The notes below the pieces were generated by a model. The model had not been told where the DNA came from, made no database searches, and was given only the letters and a program-made list of their open reading frames with translations. A stretch of DNA of 12,626 bases, from assembly GCA_015233755.1 (NCBI GenBank), contig JADFXA010000042.1:1-12626 (forward strand), in the 5' to 3' direction. Both the position numbers and the translations under genes were made by a program. This document shows positions 1 to 7,730 of this stretch, piece by piece (position 1 is the first letter of the stretch; each line of letters starts with the position of its first letter). Source of the DNA: Desulfamplus sp. Its GTDB lineage: Bacteria; Desulfobacterota; Desulfobacteria; Desulfobacterales; Desulfobacteraceae.

Positions 1-2
1 TG

Positions 3-824
3 GGTATTTTTGATTCTGGTGTAGGTGGGCTATCTGTGCTTAGGGAGATTCGTAAACATCTCCCTTCTGAAAATCTAATTTATGTTGCTGACTCAGGATA
101 CGCCCCTTATGGCAATCGTTCAGCTGCTTTTATTGAAAATCGTGCAACTGCAATTACCCGTTTCCTCCTTGACTCAAGTGTAAAAGCTATTGTTGTTGCC
201 TGCAACACGGTTACGGTGGTTGCGATAAATAGACTTCGCTCATGGTGTCCCGTTCCAATAATAGCAATGGAGCCAGCAATAAAACCAGCAGCAAATACAA
301 CAAAATCAGGAGTTATTGGAGTGCTTGCAACAACTCAAACTATTGCAAGTCCAAGTGTATCAAAACTTTGTGCTATGTATGGCAACAATGTTGAAGTGCT
401 TTTACAACCATGCCCCGGTCTTGTTGAGCAGGTAGAACAGGCAGAGCTTACAACTTTATCAACACGTTCAATGATCTCTGACTATGTCTCCCCATTACTT
501 AGTAAGGGCGCCGACACAATTGTGTTAGGTTGCACACACTATCCATTTCTTGGGCAGATGATACAAGATGTTGCAGGGCCAGATGTTATAATAATTGATC
601 CCGCAGCTCCAGTAGCAAGAGAACTCTCTCGTCAACTTAGTAATCGCCAACTTAAAGCTCTCTCAAATTATTTAGGCAGTGAAAAATTTTTCACAACTGG
701 TTCTGTTAGACATGCACAGTGGGTAACATCAAAACTTTGGGGAAAAGATGTTGAAGTTCAGGAATTGCCTAAAAAATACTCCAAGTTTACAAGCTGTTTA
801 CCACAATACGAAACTTATATTTAA
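3..824 (+). CDS. murI: Glutamate racemase (partial, 5' end outside window)
   Basis: Interconverts L- and D-glutamate in the cytoplasm, supplying D-glutamate for peptidoglycan stem peptides. The reading frame is open from base 3 to a TAA at 822-824, giving 273 visible residues. The first visible residues, GIFDSGVGGL, are the classic family N-terminal strand and substrate loop with the Asp-Ser pair. Both catalytic cysteines are present: Cys67 of the visible part in VVACNT and Cys177 in GCTHYPFL, the usual two-base arrangement. A GTG at base 36 is not the start, because the essential DSGVGG motif lies upstream of it. Bases 1-2 are TG, so a start codon could just touch the edge, but the family normally has a few more residues before this motif. 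Only a few N-terminal residues should be missing. The downstream asparaginase-domain gene follows after 66 bases on the same strand. Confidence 0.95.
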   Translation, partial: GIFDSGVGGLSVLREIRKHLPSENLIYVADSGYAPYGNRSAAFIENRATAITRFLLDSSVKAIVVACNTVTVVAINRLRSWCPVPIIAMEPAIKPAANTTKSGVIGVLATTQTIASPSVSKLCAMYGNNVEVLLQPCPGLVEQVEQAELTTLSTRSMISDYVSPLLSKGADTIVLGCTHYPFLGQMIQDVAGPDVIIIDPAAPVARELSRQLSNRQLKALSNYLGSEKFFTTGSVRHAQWVTSKLWGKDVEVQELPKKYSKFTSCLPQYETYI

Positions 825-890
825 TTTCTATTTTTTATAGTTATTTAGCAATAAATATAAATTGTCCAACTCTAAAATTAGGTGGCTTAA

Positions 891-1376
891 ATGAAAATAA
901 AATTCTTTGCAATTGGTGGTACTATTGACAAGGTCTATTTTGATGCACTAAGTAATTACCAGGTAGGTCCTCCTGGAATTGAAAATATTATAAAAGAGGC
1001 AAGAGTAAATTTTGATTATGAAGTTGTATCTCTTCTGAAAAAAGACTCTCTTGATATGACAAACGAAGATCGAAATATGATATATGAGGCTCTATTAAAA
1101 GAAGAGAGCAAACATATTGTCATTACACACGGAACAGATACCATGATTGAAACAGCCATGGTTCTAAAAGCAATTGAAGGAAAGGTGATTGTACTTACTG
1201 GTGCTATGGAACCAGCCTGTTTTAAGTCAAGTGATGCCTCATTTAATCTTGGCAGTGCAGTAGCTGCGGTTCAAACGCTTTCACCCGGTGTATATATTGC
1301 AATAAACGGAAGAGTATTTGATCCTGCAACTGTAAGAAAAGATAGAGATTTAAAACAGTTCACAGAGAAAATATAG
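891..1376 (+). CDS. Stand-alone asparaginase N-terminal domain protein
   Basis: This 161-residue protein covers only the N-terminal catalytic domain of the bacterial asparaginase/glutaminase fold, about half of the usual 330 residues. The catalytic set is present: GGTID at 9-13 (nucleophile Thr11), an Asp-Ser at 52-53, HGTDTM at 80-85 (Thr82, Asp83), and Lys98 in the strand before LTGAMEP. The protein ends in a run resembling GRVFDP, then a charged tail and TAG. Short single-domain proteins of this type are, to my knowledge, a recurring family in Proteobacteria, so this is probably complete rather than a truncated pseudogene. The following 50 bases contain no trace of the C-terminal domain. 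The start has a good ribosome binding site, AGGTGG at 880-885, five bases upstream. In full-length enzymes the C-terminal domain completes the active site across the dimer, so amidase activity here is uncertain. Confidence 0.85.
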   Translation: MKIKFFAIGGTIDKVYFDALSNYQVGPPGIENIIKEARVNFDYEVVSLLKKDSLDMTNEDRNMIYEALLKEESKHIVITHGTDTMIETAMVLKAIEGKVIVLTGAMEPACFKSSDASFNLGSAVAAVQTLSPGVYIAINGRVFDPATVRKDRDLKQFTEKI

Positions 1377-1426
1377 CACTCTAAAATTGAGTTAACCCCA
1401 ATATTGATAGAATTTTGACATAAGAG

Positions 1427-2821
1427 ATGACATACAAACAAAGTATTAATCAGAAAAAGAGTTTTAGAAAAAAATCTGCTCCAATAAAAACAGATAAAAA
1501 AGTTAATATAGCTGATGCTGCAATAAATTACCTGCCTCTTAATGCTGTTGTTGCAAATAGAAATGGCGATATATTTGAGCTTGAAGATTATGGAGCTGTC
1601 GGTATGGGAGGAGGCTCTGAGCCGATCCTTTTAACACGAGGTCAGTCAGTTGAGATGCCTTATGGAAGCGAACTTATGATGCTGCCTTACGCTAAACCTA
1701 TTGTGTTTAGTTTTGATAAAGGTATATTTGAAGTATTGCATGAGAATCCATATCAGTTAGATGAAGAGATATTCCCAGTTGCTATATTTAACTCACCAGG
1801 CTATGTGAATCGCTACTTTTGTGCCTATGAACATTGCGAAAAAGATTACCTTCTCCCACTGTTTTCTTACGGGGCGTGTGGCTGGGATAGCTATAATGTA
1901 GATAATGGTAATTTTATGTCTGCTGCAATATGCGTTGATACTGAGCCTCGTCAAGATTTAAGGCTTATGCCTCACGATAGTATTGTTGCAGGTGTCCAAG
2001 AGATGAAGAGCAAATACCCAAATAACCGATTAATGCGTCATCTTGAAAAATGTGCTTTAACTTATGGTTGTCCAGCAGCAAAGAATTTTTTTTTGGGTAG
2101 ATATGAAGCACCAATACCAACATCAAAAGCTTGTAATGCTAACTGTCTTGGTTGTATATCTCTTCAGATTGAAAACAACCTTATGGCGTGCCAGGATAGA
2201 ATATCTTTTATCCCAGAACCTTTAGAGATTGCACAGATAGCTTTAGAGCATCTGCCAAAAGTGAAAAACAGCGTTGCAAGTTTTGGGCAAGGGTGCGAGG
2301 GAGATCCATTGACTGCGTTTCATGTGATTGAGCCAGCTATTAGATTGATACGAGAAAAAATAGATATTGGAACAGTTAATATGAACACAAATGGTGGTAT
2401 GACTGGTAAGCTATCAAAACTATTTGATGCTGGTCTTGATTCTGTCCGAATAAGTATGAACTCTGTAAGAGATAAATGTTATAGTGCTTATTTTCGACCT
2501 AAAACTTACACATACAGTGACGTTATAAAAAGTATTGAGGTTGCAAATCAAAAAAAGAAATTTGTCTCTATTAACTATCTTAATTGTCCGGGTGTTACTG
2601 ATTCAGAATTGGAGTTTAAAGCACTTAAAGAGTTTTTAAGTCGCTATCATGTTGATATGATTCAATGGAGAAATATGAATTACGATCCTTTAAGTTATTT
2701 TAGAATAATGGAGCAGGCTGGTGGAAAAAGTTATCCACTTGGTATGGAGATTATTATAAGAGAACTTGAAACAGATTTCCCTAAGCTAAGACACGGATAC
2801 TTTAATCCATCAATAAATTAA
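1427..2821 (+). CDS. Radical SAM protein with a conserved N-terminal region, substrate unknown
   Basis: This is a 464-residue cytoplasmic iron-sulfur enzyme of the radical SAM superfamily. The cluster-binding motif is C236-x3-C240-x2-C243 (sequence CNANCLGC). It is followed by a glycine-rich SFGQGCEGDP stretch at 285-294, in the place of the SAM-binding GGE motif, then by NMNTNGG and DSVRISMNS strands typical of the TIM barrel. About 230 residues precede the barrel, including a GSELMMLPY segment and several cysteines and aromatic residues. The segment just before the cluster (CALTYGCPAAKNFFLGR) is also Cys-containing. I recall similar two-part proteins in Desulfobacterota, all uncharacterised. 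The ATG at 1427 lies 50 bases after the asparaginase-domain gene with only a weak GAG ahead of it, so translation may be modest. The first 25 residues are Lys/Ser-rich and may be poorly conserved. A T9 run at 2086-2094 lies within the gene. A probable terminator follows. Confidence 0.88.
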   Translation: MTYKQSINQKKSFRKKSAPIKTDKKVNIADAAINYLPLNAVVANRNGDIFELEDYGAVGMGGGSEPILLTRGQSVEMPYGSELMMLPYAKPIVFSFDKGIFEVLHENPYQLDEEIFPVAIFNSPGYVNRYFCAYEHCEKDYLLPLFSYGACGWDSYNVDNGNFMSAAICVDTEPRQDLRLMPHDSIVAGVQEMKSKYPNNRLMRHLEKCALTYGCPAAKNFFLGRYEAPIPTSKACNANCLGCISLQIENNLMACQDRISFIPEPLEIAQIALEHLPKVKNSVASFGQGCEGDPLTAFHVIEPAIRLIREKIDIGTVNMNTNGGMTGKLSKLFDAGLDSVRISMNSVRDKCYSAYFRPKTYTYSDVIKSIEVANQKKKFVSINYLNCPGVTDSELEFKALKEFLSRYHVDMIQWRNMNYDPLSYFRIMEQAGGKSYPLGMEIIIRELETDFPKLRHGYFNPSIN

Positions 2822-2862
2822 AGAAAGTGGTACACTATAAGAAACAGGAAAATTGGCAAAGA

Positions 2863-2910
2863 TACTGTTTGCAAAAAAATATTGATAGAGGACGTAAACA
2901 GTGTTTTTTT
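2863..2910 (+). terminator. Probable intrinsic terminator after the radical SAM gene
   Basis: Bases 2864-2872 (ACTGTTTGC) pair with 2894-2902 (GTAAACAGT) as a 9-bp stem with one G-U pair, extendable by a T2863-G2903 wobble. Seven consecutive T follow immediately (2904-2910). The loop is long, 21 bases, and A-rich, which weakens the call. The position, 43 bases after the radical SAM stop and upstream of the next gene, suits a terminator that separates two transcription units. Confidence 0.55.
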
Positions 2911-2915
2911 AAAGG

Positions 2916-2945
2916 TTGCAACAAAACAATTAATTATGGTATTAA
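2916..2945 (+). promoter_or_regulatory. Possible promoter for the 110-residue protein and RNase J
   Basis: A -35-like TTGCAA (2916-2921) and a -10-like TATTAA (2940-2945) are separated by 18 bases, directly after the proposed terminator. Transcription would begin at about 2952, almost at the ATG at 2955, which would make the message nearly leaderless. This fits the lack of a ribosome binding site there. In DNA this AT-rich, such matches arise easily by chance. Confidence 0.25.
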
Positions 2946-2954
2946 AATTTTATT

Positions 2955-3287
2955 ATGAAACAGTATGTAATAGATGGGCTAAGCCCCTATGATTATGAAA
3001 GATTAAAGAAGTATTGCGATGATAACTTTGGTGAAGCATCTTTAGGGTCAATCTACTGGGTTGAAATTGACGAGACTATTCTCAACCCCATCCAAAAAGA
3101 GCACACAGATTGTCAGCCATATTATTTTGCACTTGAACTTGAAGAGCAGCGTCTCTCCTCTGAGTTTCTAATTAGAATTAAAAAGCATATTAAATGTGAT
3201 TGTATGGGTTATGCTGATAAGCAACAGATGCTGTGGTTTATAGAAAAAGTAGATCAAATATTGGCTACTCTTGATATAACTATATAA
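2955..3287 (+). CDS. Hypothetical protein, 110 residues, upstream of RNase J
   Basis: I do not recognise a named domain. The protein is small, soluble and net acidic, with no signal peptide or membrane segment. It begins MKQYVIDGLSPYDYERLKKY, with an aromatic-rich middle (GSIYWVEID and QPYYFALELEEQ) and a C-terminal region (HIKCDCMGYADKQQMLWFIEKVDQIL) that looks helical and carries a CxC pair. The balanced composition and folded-protein pattern indicate a real gene. Its stop lies 15 bases before the first possible start of RNase J, so the two are probably co-transcribed. There is no purine-rich ribosome binding site before the ATG at 2955, and an ATG at 2936 is out of frame. The gene may therefore be leaderless or weakly translated. 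A role linked to RNA turnover is only a guess from position. Confidence 0.75.
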   Translation: MKQYVIDGLSPYDYERLKKYCDDNFGEASLGSIYWVEIDETILNPIQKEHTDCQPYYFALELEEQRLSSEFLIRIKKHIKCDCMGYADKQQMLWFIEKVDQILATLDITI

Positions 3288-3302
3288 GGCTTTTTATTTA
3301 CT

Positions 3303-5132
3303 TTGGAGAACGATTTAGAAGTCATGCTAAAAATAATACCCCTTGGCGGATTGGGTGAAATTGGTCTTAATATGATGGTTGTAGAGTATGAAGAGACCAT
3401 ATTTATTATTGATGCAGGGCTTATGTTCCCCGAAGATTATATGCTCGGAGTTGATATTGTTATCCCAGACATGGAATATTTGCGAGAAAACAGGGATAAA
3501 GTTAAAGCTATTATTCTTACCCATGCCCATGAAGACCACATTGGAGCAATAACATATTTACTCCGCGAAATCTCTGTTCCTGTATATGCCACCGCATTTA
3601 CCTTACGTTTAGTCAAAAATAAACTTCAAGAGTTTGATCTCCACAATAACGCCCTCCTTAAACAGGTCTCCCCCGGAGAGAGTATCACAATTGGACATTT
3701 TTCAATTGAGTTTATAAGAGTTAGCCACAGCACTGTTGATGGCGTTGCTCTTGCAATACAAACACCAGTTGGTCTTATTATCCACACAGGTGATTTTAAA
3801 ATAAATCACTGTTTTGAAGAGTCTAATATTACAGATATATCTCGTTTTGCCCGTCTTGGTGAAGAGGGGGTTTTAGCTCTTTTATCTGATTCAACTAATG
3901 TTGAACGTGAAGGATATACAGATTCAGATCAAAAGGTTGGAGAAGCACTTGCTACTGTCGTATCAGAAAGCGATGGCAGAGTTATTGTTGCACTTTTTGC
4001 ATCAAATATCTTTAGAATACAGCAGATTATCAATATTGCGATAAATACGAGACGCAAAGTTGTATTTAATGGCAGAAGCATTGAGCAGACAGTTGTAGCA
4101 GCACGTGAACTTGGATATATCACCTATCCAGATAGCTTGATAATTGATGTGAAAAAAGTCAACTCTTTTCAGGACTCAGAGGTTCTTATCATTACGACAG
4201 GCAGCCAAGGAGAACCAATGTCTGCATTGGCTCGTATGGCAACAGGGTTCCATAAACAGGTGAATATTAGAAAAGGGGACAGCGTTATTTTATCCTCTAA
4301 ATCAATTCCGGGAAATGAAAAGGCAATATCTAATATTATAAATAACTTATATAGAAGAGGTGCAAGAGTTGTTTATGACAAGATTGCCCCTGTTCATGTT
4401 TCAGGTCATGCTTGTCAAGAAGAGTTAAAACTGATGATAAGCCTAACCCGACCTAAATATTTTATCCCAATACATGGAGAGTATCGCCACTTAGTTACAC
4501 ACGCACGTCTTGCTGAAAAATTGGGTATTCCGAGAAAAAACGTTATTTTAGCTGAAGATGGTAATGTTGTCTCTTTTGAGAAGGGGCATCCAGAGACAGA
4601 ACAGGTGGATACTATTGTTGATAAACCCGGAAATAAATGCAAATTTTTGAATAAAAATAGAGATTTAAATAATAAAATTGATAAAAAAGATAATAAAGTA
4701 GTTTCTAAAGTTGAACAAATTGAAAAGATAGTTGATGAGATAGTTGTTGGCAAAATCTCAGGAAGCGTGAATAGCGGCAGGATTTTAATTGATGGCAAAG
4801 GTATAGGTGACGTTGGCAGAAGCGTTCTTAAAGAGAGAAGAAATCTCTCTGAAGATGGCCTTGTTGTGGTCTCAATGATAATTGATGAGGAGACTGGAAT
4901 TGTCCTTTATGGACCTGAACTTATCTCTAAGGGCTTTGTATTTGGAGCAGAGACTGGCTACCTTGTTGATGATGCCCAATGTGTAATTCTTGAAATTGTT
5001 GAGGAGATTGAAGTCGGTGCTGAATCAAGAGTTGATCAGATTAGATCACGCCTTCAAAAAGCTCTTAAGCAATATTTCTTCTTTACAATTAGAAGAAGAC
5101 CAGTAATTGTGCCTATTATTATTGAAGTCTAA
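3303..5132 (+). CDS. rnj: Ribonuclease J with an unusual insert
   Basis: A metallo-beta-lactamase/beta-CASP nuclease with 5'-3' exonuclease and endonuclease activity in mRNA decay and rRNA maturation. Counting from TTG 3303, the zinc motif HAHEDH is at 74-79, HTGDFK at 161-166, SDSTN near 196, followed by the beta-CASP signatures SSKSIPGNE and HVSGHA and the HGEYRHL motif, then a C-terminal domain. The start is ambiguous. TTG 3303 gives 609 residues; ATG 3324 gives 602 and begins MLKIIPLGGLGEIG, where core homology starts. Neither has a well-placed ribosome binding site: GGAG at 3305-3308 is 15 bases before the ATG, and AAGG at 3286-3289 is 13 bases before the TTG. Family members are usually about 555 residues. 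The surplus is an Asn/Lys/Asp-rich insert at about residues 431-480, between the beta-CASP core and the C-terminal domain. ftsK follows after 118 bases. Confidence 0.95.
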   Translation: MENDLEVMLKIIPLGGLGEIGLNMMVVEYEETIFIIDAGLMFPEDYMLGVDIVIPDMEYLRENRDKVKAIILTHAHEDHIGAITYLLREISVPVYATAFTLRLVKNKLQEFDLHNNALLKQVSPGESITIGHFSIEFIRVSHSTVDGVALAIQTPVGLIIHTGDFKINHCFEESNITDISRFARLGEEGVLALLSDSTNVEREGYTDSDQKVGEALATVVSESDGRVIVALFASNIFRIQQIINIAINTRRKVVFNGRSIEQTVVAARELGYITYPDSLIIDVKKVNSFQDSEVLIITTGSQGEPMSALARMATGFHKQVNIRKGDSVILSSKSIPGNEKAISNIINNLYRRGARVVYDKIAPVHVSGHACQEELKLMISLTRPKYFIPIHGEYRHLVTHARLAEKLGIPRKNVILAEDGNVVSFEKGHPETEQVDTIVDKPGNKCKFLNKNRDLNNKIDKKDNKVVSKVEQIEKIVDEIVVGKISGSVNSGRILIDGKGIGDVGRSVLKERRNLSEDGLVVVSMIIDEETGIVLYGPELISKGFVFGAETGYLVDDAQCVILEIVEEIEVGAESRVDQIRSRLQKALKQYFFFTIRRRPVIVPIIIEV

Positions 5133-5250
5133 AACGTTAATGACTAACAATTTGTCAATTTAGTATCAATAAAAAAAATTAACCAAAATCCTGTTTGTCA
5201 AATCAAATTTATATCAGGTCTATATTGAAGAATATTTACGTTTATAAAAG

Positions 5251-7695
5251 ATGAAAAAAGAGCTTATAGCCATACTTATCTTATTCTTTGTGGTTCTTAC
5301 ATCGTTAAGTCTTCTCTCCTATTCCCCACTTGATCCATCAATTAACCATCAATCATTTTCATCAGAAAATATTCATAATATTTTTGGAGTAGTAGGCTCA
5401 CATCTATCTGGAATACTTGTTGATCTCTTTGGAGTTGCATCTTTATGGTTTCCTCTATCTTTGTTTTTAGCTGCTCTATCTTATCTAAGGGGTAGAAATT
5501 TCAAAGAAATTGCTATTTCAACAACTGGTTTTATTATTATTATGCTATCCATATCTGGGATATTGCCTATTATAAAAGCAAATGTCTTTATTAGTGGTGG
5601 GATGGTTAACTCCGGAGGATTTACTGGCGTAGCTATTTCAAAATTTTTACTGGAATATACCAATAGATACGGTGCTGTTATTATACTTATTTTTTTTATA
5701 TTTGCAGGTGTAGTAGTTGCTACTGGTATCTCTGCATATTCTCTATTTTTAATTATCCGCAATTTTATATTAATCGTATTAAAATTTATAGGGTTAAAAA
5801 TATTGCAGACTTACACCCTTGCTATGCACATTTTTAGAAAAATAAAAGATAATGATAATTTAAATAGTGAAAAATTTAATACCTTAATTAAAACTTTTTT
5901 AAAGAGAGTTGATATTAATAAGCTGAACAATTTTAGACTTGATTTAAAAACACTCTCTTTTAAAAAGGATTTGTCAGATGCAGATTTTATGACTGAACTA
6001 ACAAATAGAAATGGACAATCAACAACAGAGATTCCAAAATCCTCGAGGGACACTATAAACTCAGAAATTGAGTCGGAACAATTAACAATAAACAGGTTTG
6101 AACCATCAACAAAATATACAGAAGTATTAAGCCCAAATCCCAAAATAAAATCCCCAAGAGTTAAAGAGACGACTCAACTCTCTAAATTAGAAGATTCTTT
6201 AGAAGACAATCGCTATTTTGTTGATGAAAAGCAAAGTGATTTTATACTTCCCCCCTTATCTCTTCTAAATGAGAGTACAAAACACAATAACAAAACAGAT
6301 ATGGCTCTACTAAAACAAAAAGGGGAGATAGTTGAAAACAAACTTAAGGATTTTGGTGTAAAAGGTGAAATTGTAGATATTTTACCAGGACCTGTAATTA
6401 CAACATTTGAATATCGACCTGCTTCAGGAGTTAAAATAAGCAAAATTGTCAATTTAACCGATGATTTAGCCTTAGCATTAAGTGCATTAAGTATCCGTAT
6501 TGTTGCACCAATTCCAGGAAAAGATGTTGTTGGAATTGAGATCCCCAATGATAAGCGTGAAATTGTTGTCTTAAAAGAGCTTTTGTCGTCAAATGAGTTC
6601 TTAAAATCAGAATCACGCCTCACCCTTGCTCTTGGTAGAGACATTGTTGGGAATCCTGTATCAGCAATAATGGATTCTATGCCTCATCTTTTAATTGCTG
6701 GAGCTACTGGTACGGGTAAGAGTGTTGGGCTAAACTCAATTATTATAAGCCTTTTATATAAGTCAAAGCCAGATGAGGTAAAATTTATAATGGTTGATCC
6801 AAAGCGTATAGAACTCTCTGTATATGATGATATTCCCCATTTGATTTCACCTGTGGTCACAGATATGAAAAAGGCGACAAATGCCCTTTTCTGGGCAGTT
6901 AAAGAGATGGATAGACGCTATGAACTCTTAGCTCAAAATGGTGTTCGTAATCTTTTACAATATAATAAAATGGTTGAGCAAAAAGCAAATTTATTAGTAG
7001 ACAGCACTCTCGATAACGTCAATAGTAATGCTAATATCGATAAACTACCATATATTGTTGTGATTGTAGATGAATTTGCCGATCTTATGATGGTTGCGTC
7101 CCGTGATGTAGAGTCTGCTTTAATACGTCTTGCTCAAATGGCACGAGCTGCTGGTATCCATCTTATTTTAGCAACCCAGAGACCTTCTGTTGATGTGCTT
7201 ACAGGAATTATTAAAGCAAATTTTCCGACAAGAGTATCATTCCAAGTCTCTTCTAAAATAGACTCAAGAACAATCCTTGATACTAATGGTGCAGAGAGGT
7301 TGTTGGGGAATGGAGATATGCTCTTTTTGCCTCCGGGAACAGGCAGGCTTCAACGTATTCAAGGTGCATATATATCTGAAGAGGAAATATCTCGAGTTAC
7401 CTCATTTCTAAAAAGACAGCAAAAACCTGAATATGTCGAAGAGATAACGGAGAGGCCAGATGGCGATGATGATACAGAAAATAATGCAGAAAATTTATAT
7501 GATGAAAAATATGATGAGGCATTAGCCCTTGTTCTAAAGACAAGACAAGCATCAATATCAAGTGTCCAGCGTCATTTAAGAATAGGGTATAACAGGGCTG
7601 CAAGAATTATTGAAACTATGGAAAAAGAGGGGGTTGTAGGACAACAAGATGGTTCAAAACCAAGGGAGATACTTATAAAGAGCTATGAATCTTGA
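5251..7695 (+). CDS. ftsK: DNA translocase FtsK
   Basis: Septum-anchored, ATP-driven double-stranded DNA pump that clears chromosomes from the division site and activates dimer resolution. In order: hydrophobic segments at about residues 5-25, 50-78, 86-108 and 136-178, the usual multi-span N-terminal anchor. Then a polar Lys/Ser/Asn-rich linker to about residue 345. The motor domain follows with Walker A GATGTGKS at 484-491 and Walker B IVVIVDEFAD ending around 611 (Asp607). Last is a winged-helix gamma domain from about 751 to 814, with the DNA-reading SISSVQRHLRIGYNRAAR signature. At 814 residues this is the standard short-linker form. The ATG at 5251 has only a weak AAAAG before it. The 118 bases upstream of it hold two TTTGTCAA copies and no clear terminator, so it may be partly co-transcribed with rnj. 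It converges on coaX. Confidence 0.97.
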   Translation: MKKELIAILILFFVVLTSLSLLSYSPLDPSINHQSFSSENIHNIFGVVGSHLSGILVDLFGVASLWFPLSLFLAALSYLRGRNFKEIAISTTGFIIIMLSISGILPIIKANVFISGGMVNSGGFTGVAISKFLLEYTNRYGAVIILIFFIFAGVVVATGISAYSLFLIIRNFILIVLKFIGLKILQTYTLAMHIFRKIKDNDNLNSEKFNTLIKTFLKRVDINKLNNFRLDLKTLSFKKDLSDADFMTELTNRNGQSTTEIPKSSRDTINSEIESEQLTINRFEPSTKYTEVLSPNPKIKSPRVKETTQLSKLEDSLEDNRYFVDEKQSDFILPPLSLLNESTKHNNKTDMALLKQKGEIVENKLKDFGVKGEIVDILPGPVITTFEYRPASGVKISKIVNLTDDLALALSALSIRIVAPIPGKDVVGIEIPNDKREIVVLKELLSSNEFLKSESRLTLALGRDIVGNPVSAIMDSMPHLLIAGATGTGKSVGLNSIIISLLYKSKPDEVKFIMVDPKRIELSVYDDIPHLISPVVTDMKKATNALFWAVKEMDRRYELLAQNGVRNLLQYNKMVEQKANLLVDSTLDNVNSNANIDKLPYIVVIVDEFADLMMVASRDVESALIRLAQMARAAGIHLILATQRPSVDVLTGIIKANFPTRVSFQVSSKIDSRTILDTNGAERLLGNGDMLFLPPGTGRLQRIQGAYISEEEISRVTSFLKRQQKPEYVEEITERPDGDDDTENNAENLYDEKYDEALALVLKTRQASISSVQRHLRIGYNRAARIIETMEKEGVVGQQDGSKPREILIKSYES

Positions 7696-7709
7696 TAAAC
7701 ATTAGCTCT
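7679..7709. repeat. Inverted repeat around the ftsK stop codon
   Basis: AGAGCTA at 7679-7685 is perfectly complementary to TAGCTCT at 7703-7709, with a 17-base loop containing the ftsK TGA stop (7693-7695). It lies at the convergent end of ftsK and coaX, where a two-way terminator might be expected. Neither side carries a clear T-run, so it is at best a weak terminator and may be chance. Confidence 0.3.
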
Positions 7710-7730
7710 CTATTCGTAAAAAGACAGTAG

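Noticed and set aside
36..824. Starting murI at the GTG at base 36.
   Set aside because: The essential GIFDSGVGG motif lies upstream and in frame, so the gene runs off the left edge.
869..1388. ACTCTAAAATT repeated on both sides of the asparaginase-domain gene (869-879 and 1378-1388), like insertion ends.
   Set aside because: Eleven bases in AT-rich DNA is weak, the gene has normal composition and the repeat does not extend.
4660..4700. A6G run in the RNase J insert as a programmed -1 frameshift site.
   Set aside because: The reading frame is AAA AAA G rather than A AAA AAG, no product of another frame makes sense and the downstream domain continues in frame.
4415..4798. Open frame of 127 codons on the - strand inside rnj.
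   Set aside because: It is the antisense shadow of RNase J, Ser/Leu/Phe-rich with no domain, and the + strand frame is clearly coding.
5140..5180. Hairpin-like ACTAA / TTAGT after rnj as a terminator.
   Set aside because: The stem is only 5 bp and is followed by an A-run rather than a T-run on the + strand.
6213..6644. Open frame of 143 codons on the - strand inside ftsK.
   Set aside because: It overlaps the well-conserved FtsK core on the other strand and has no recognisable motifs.
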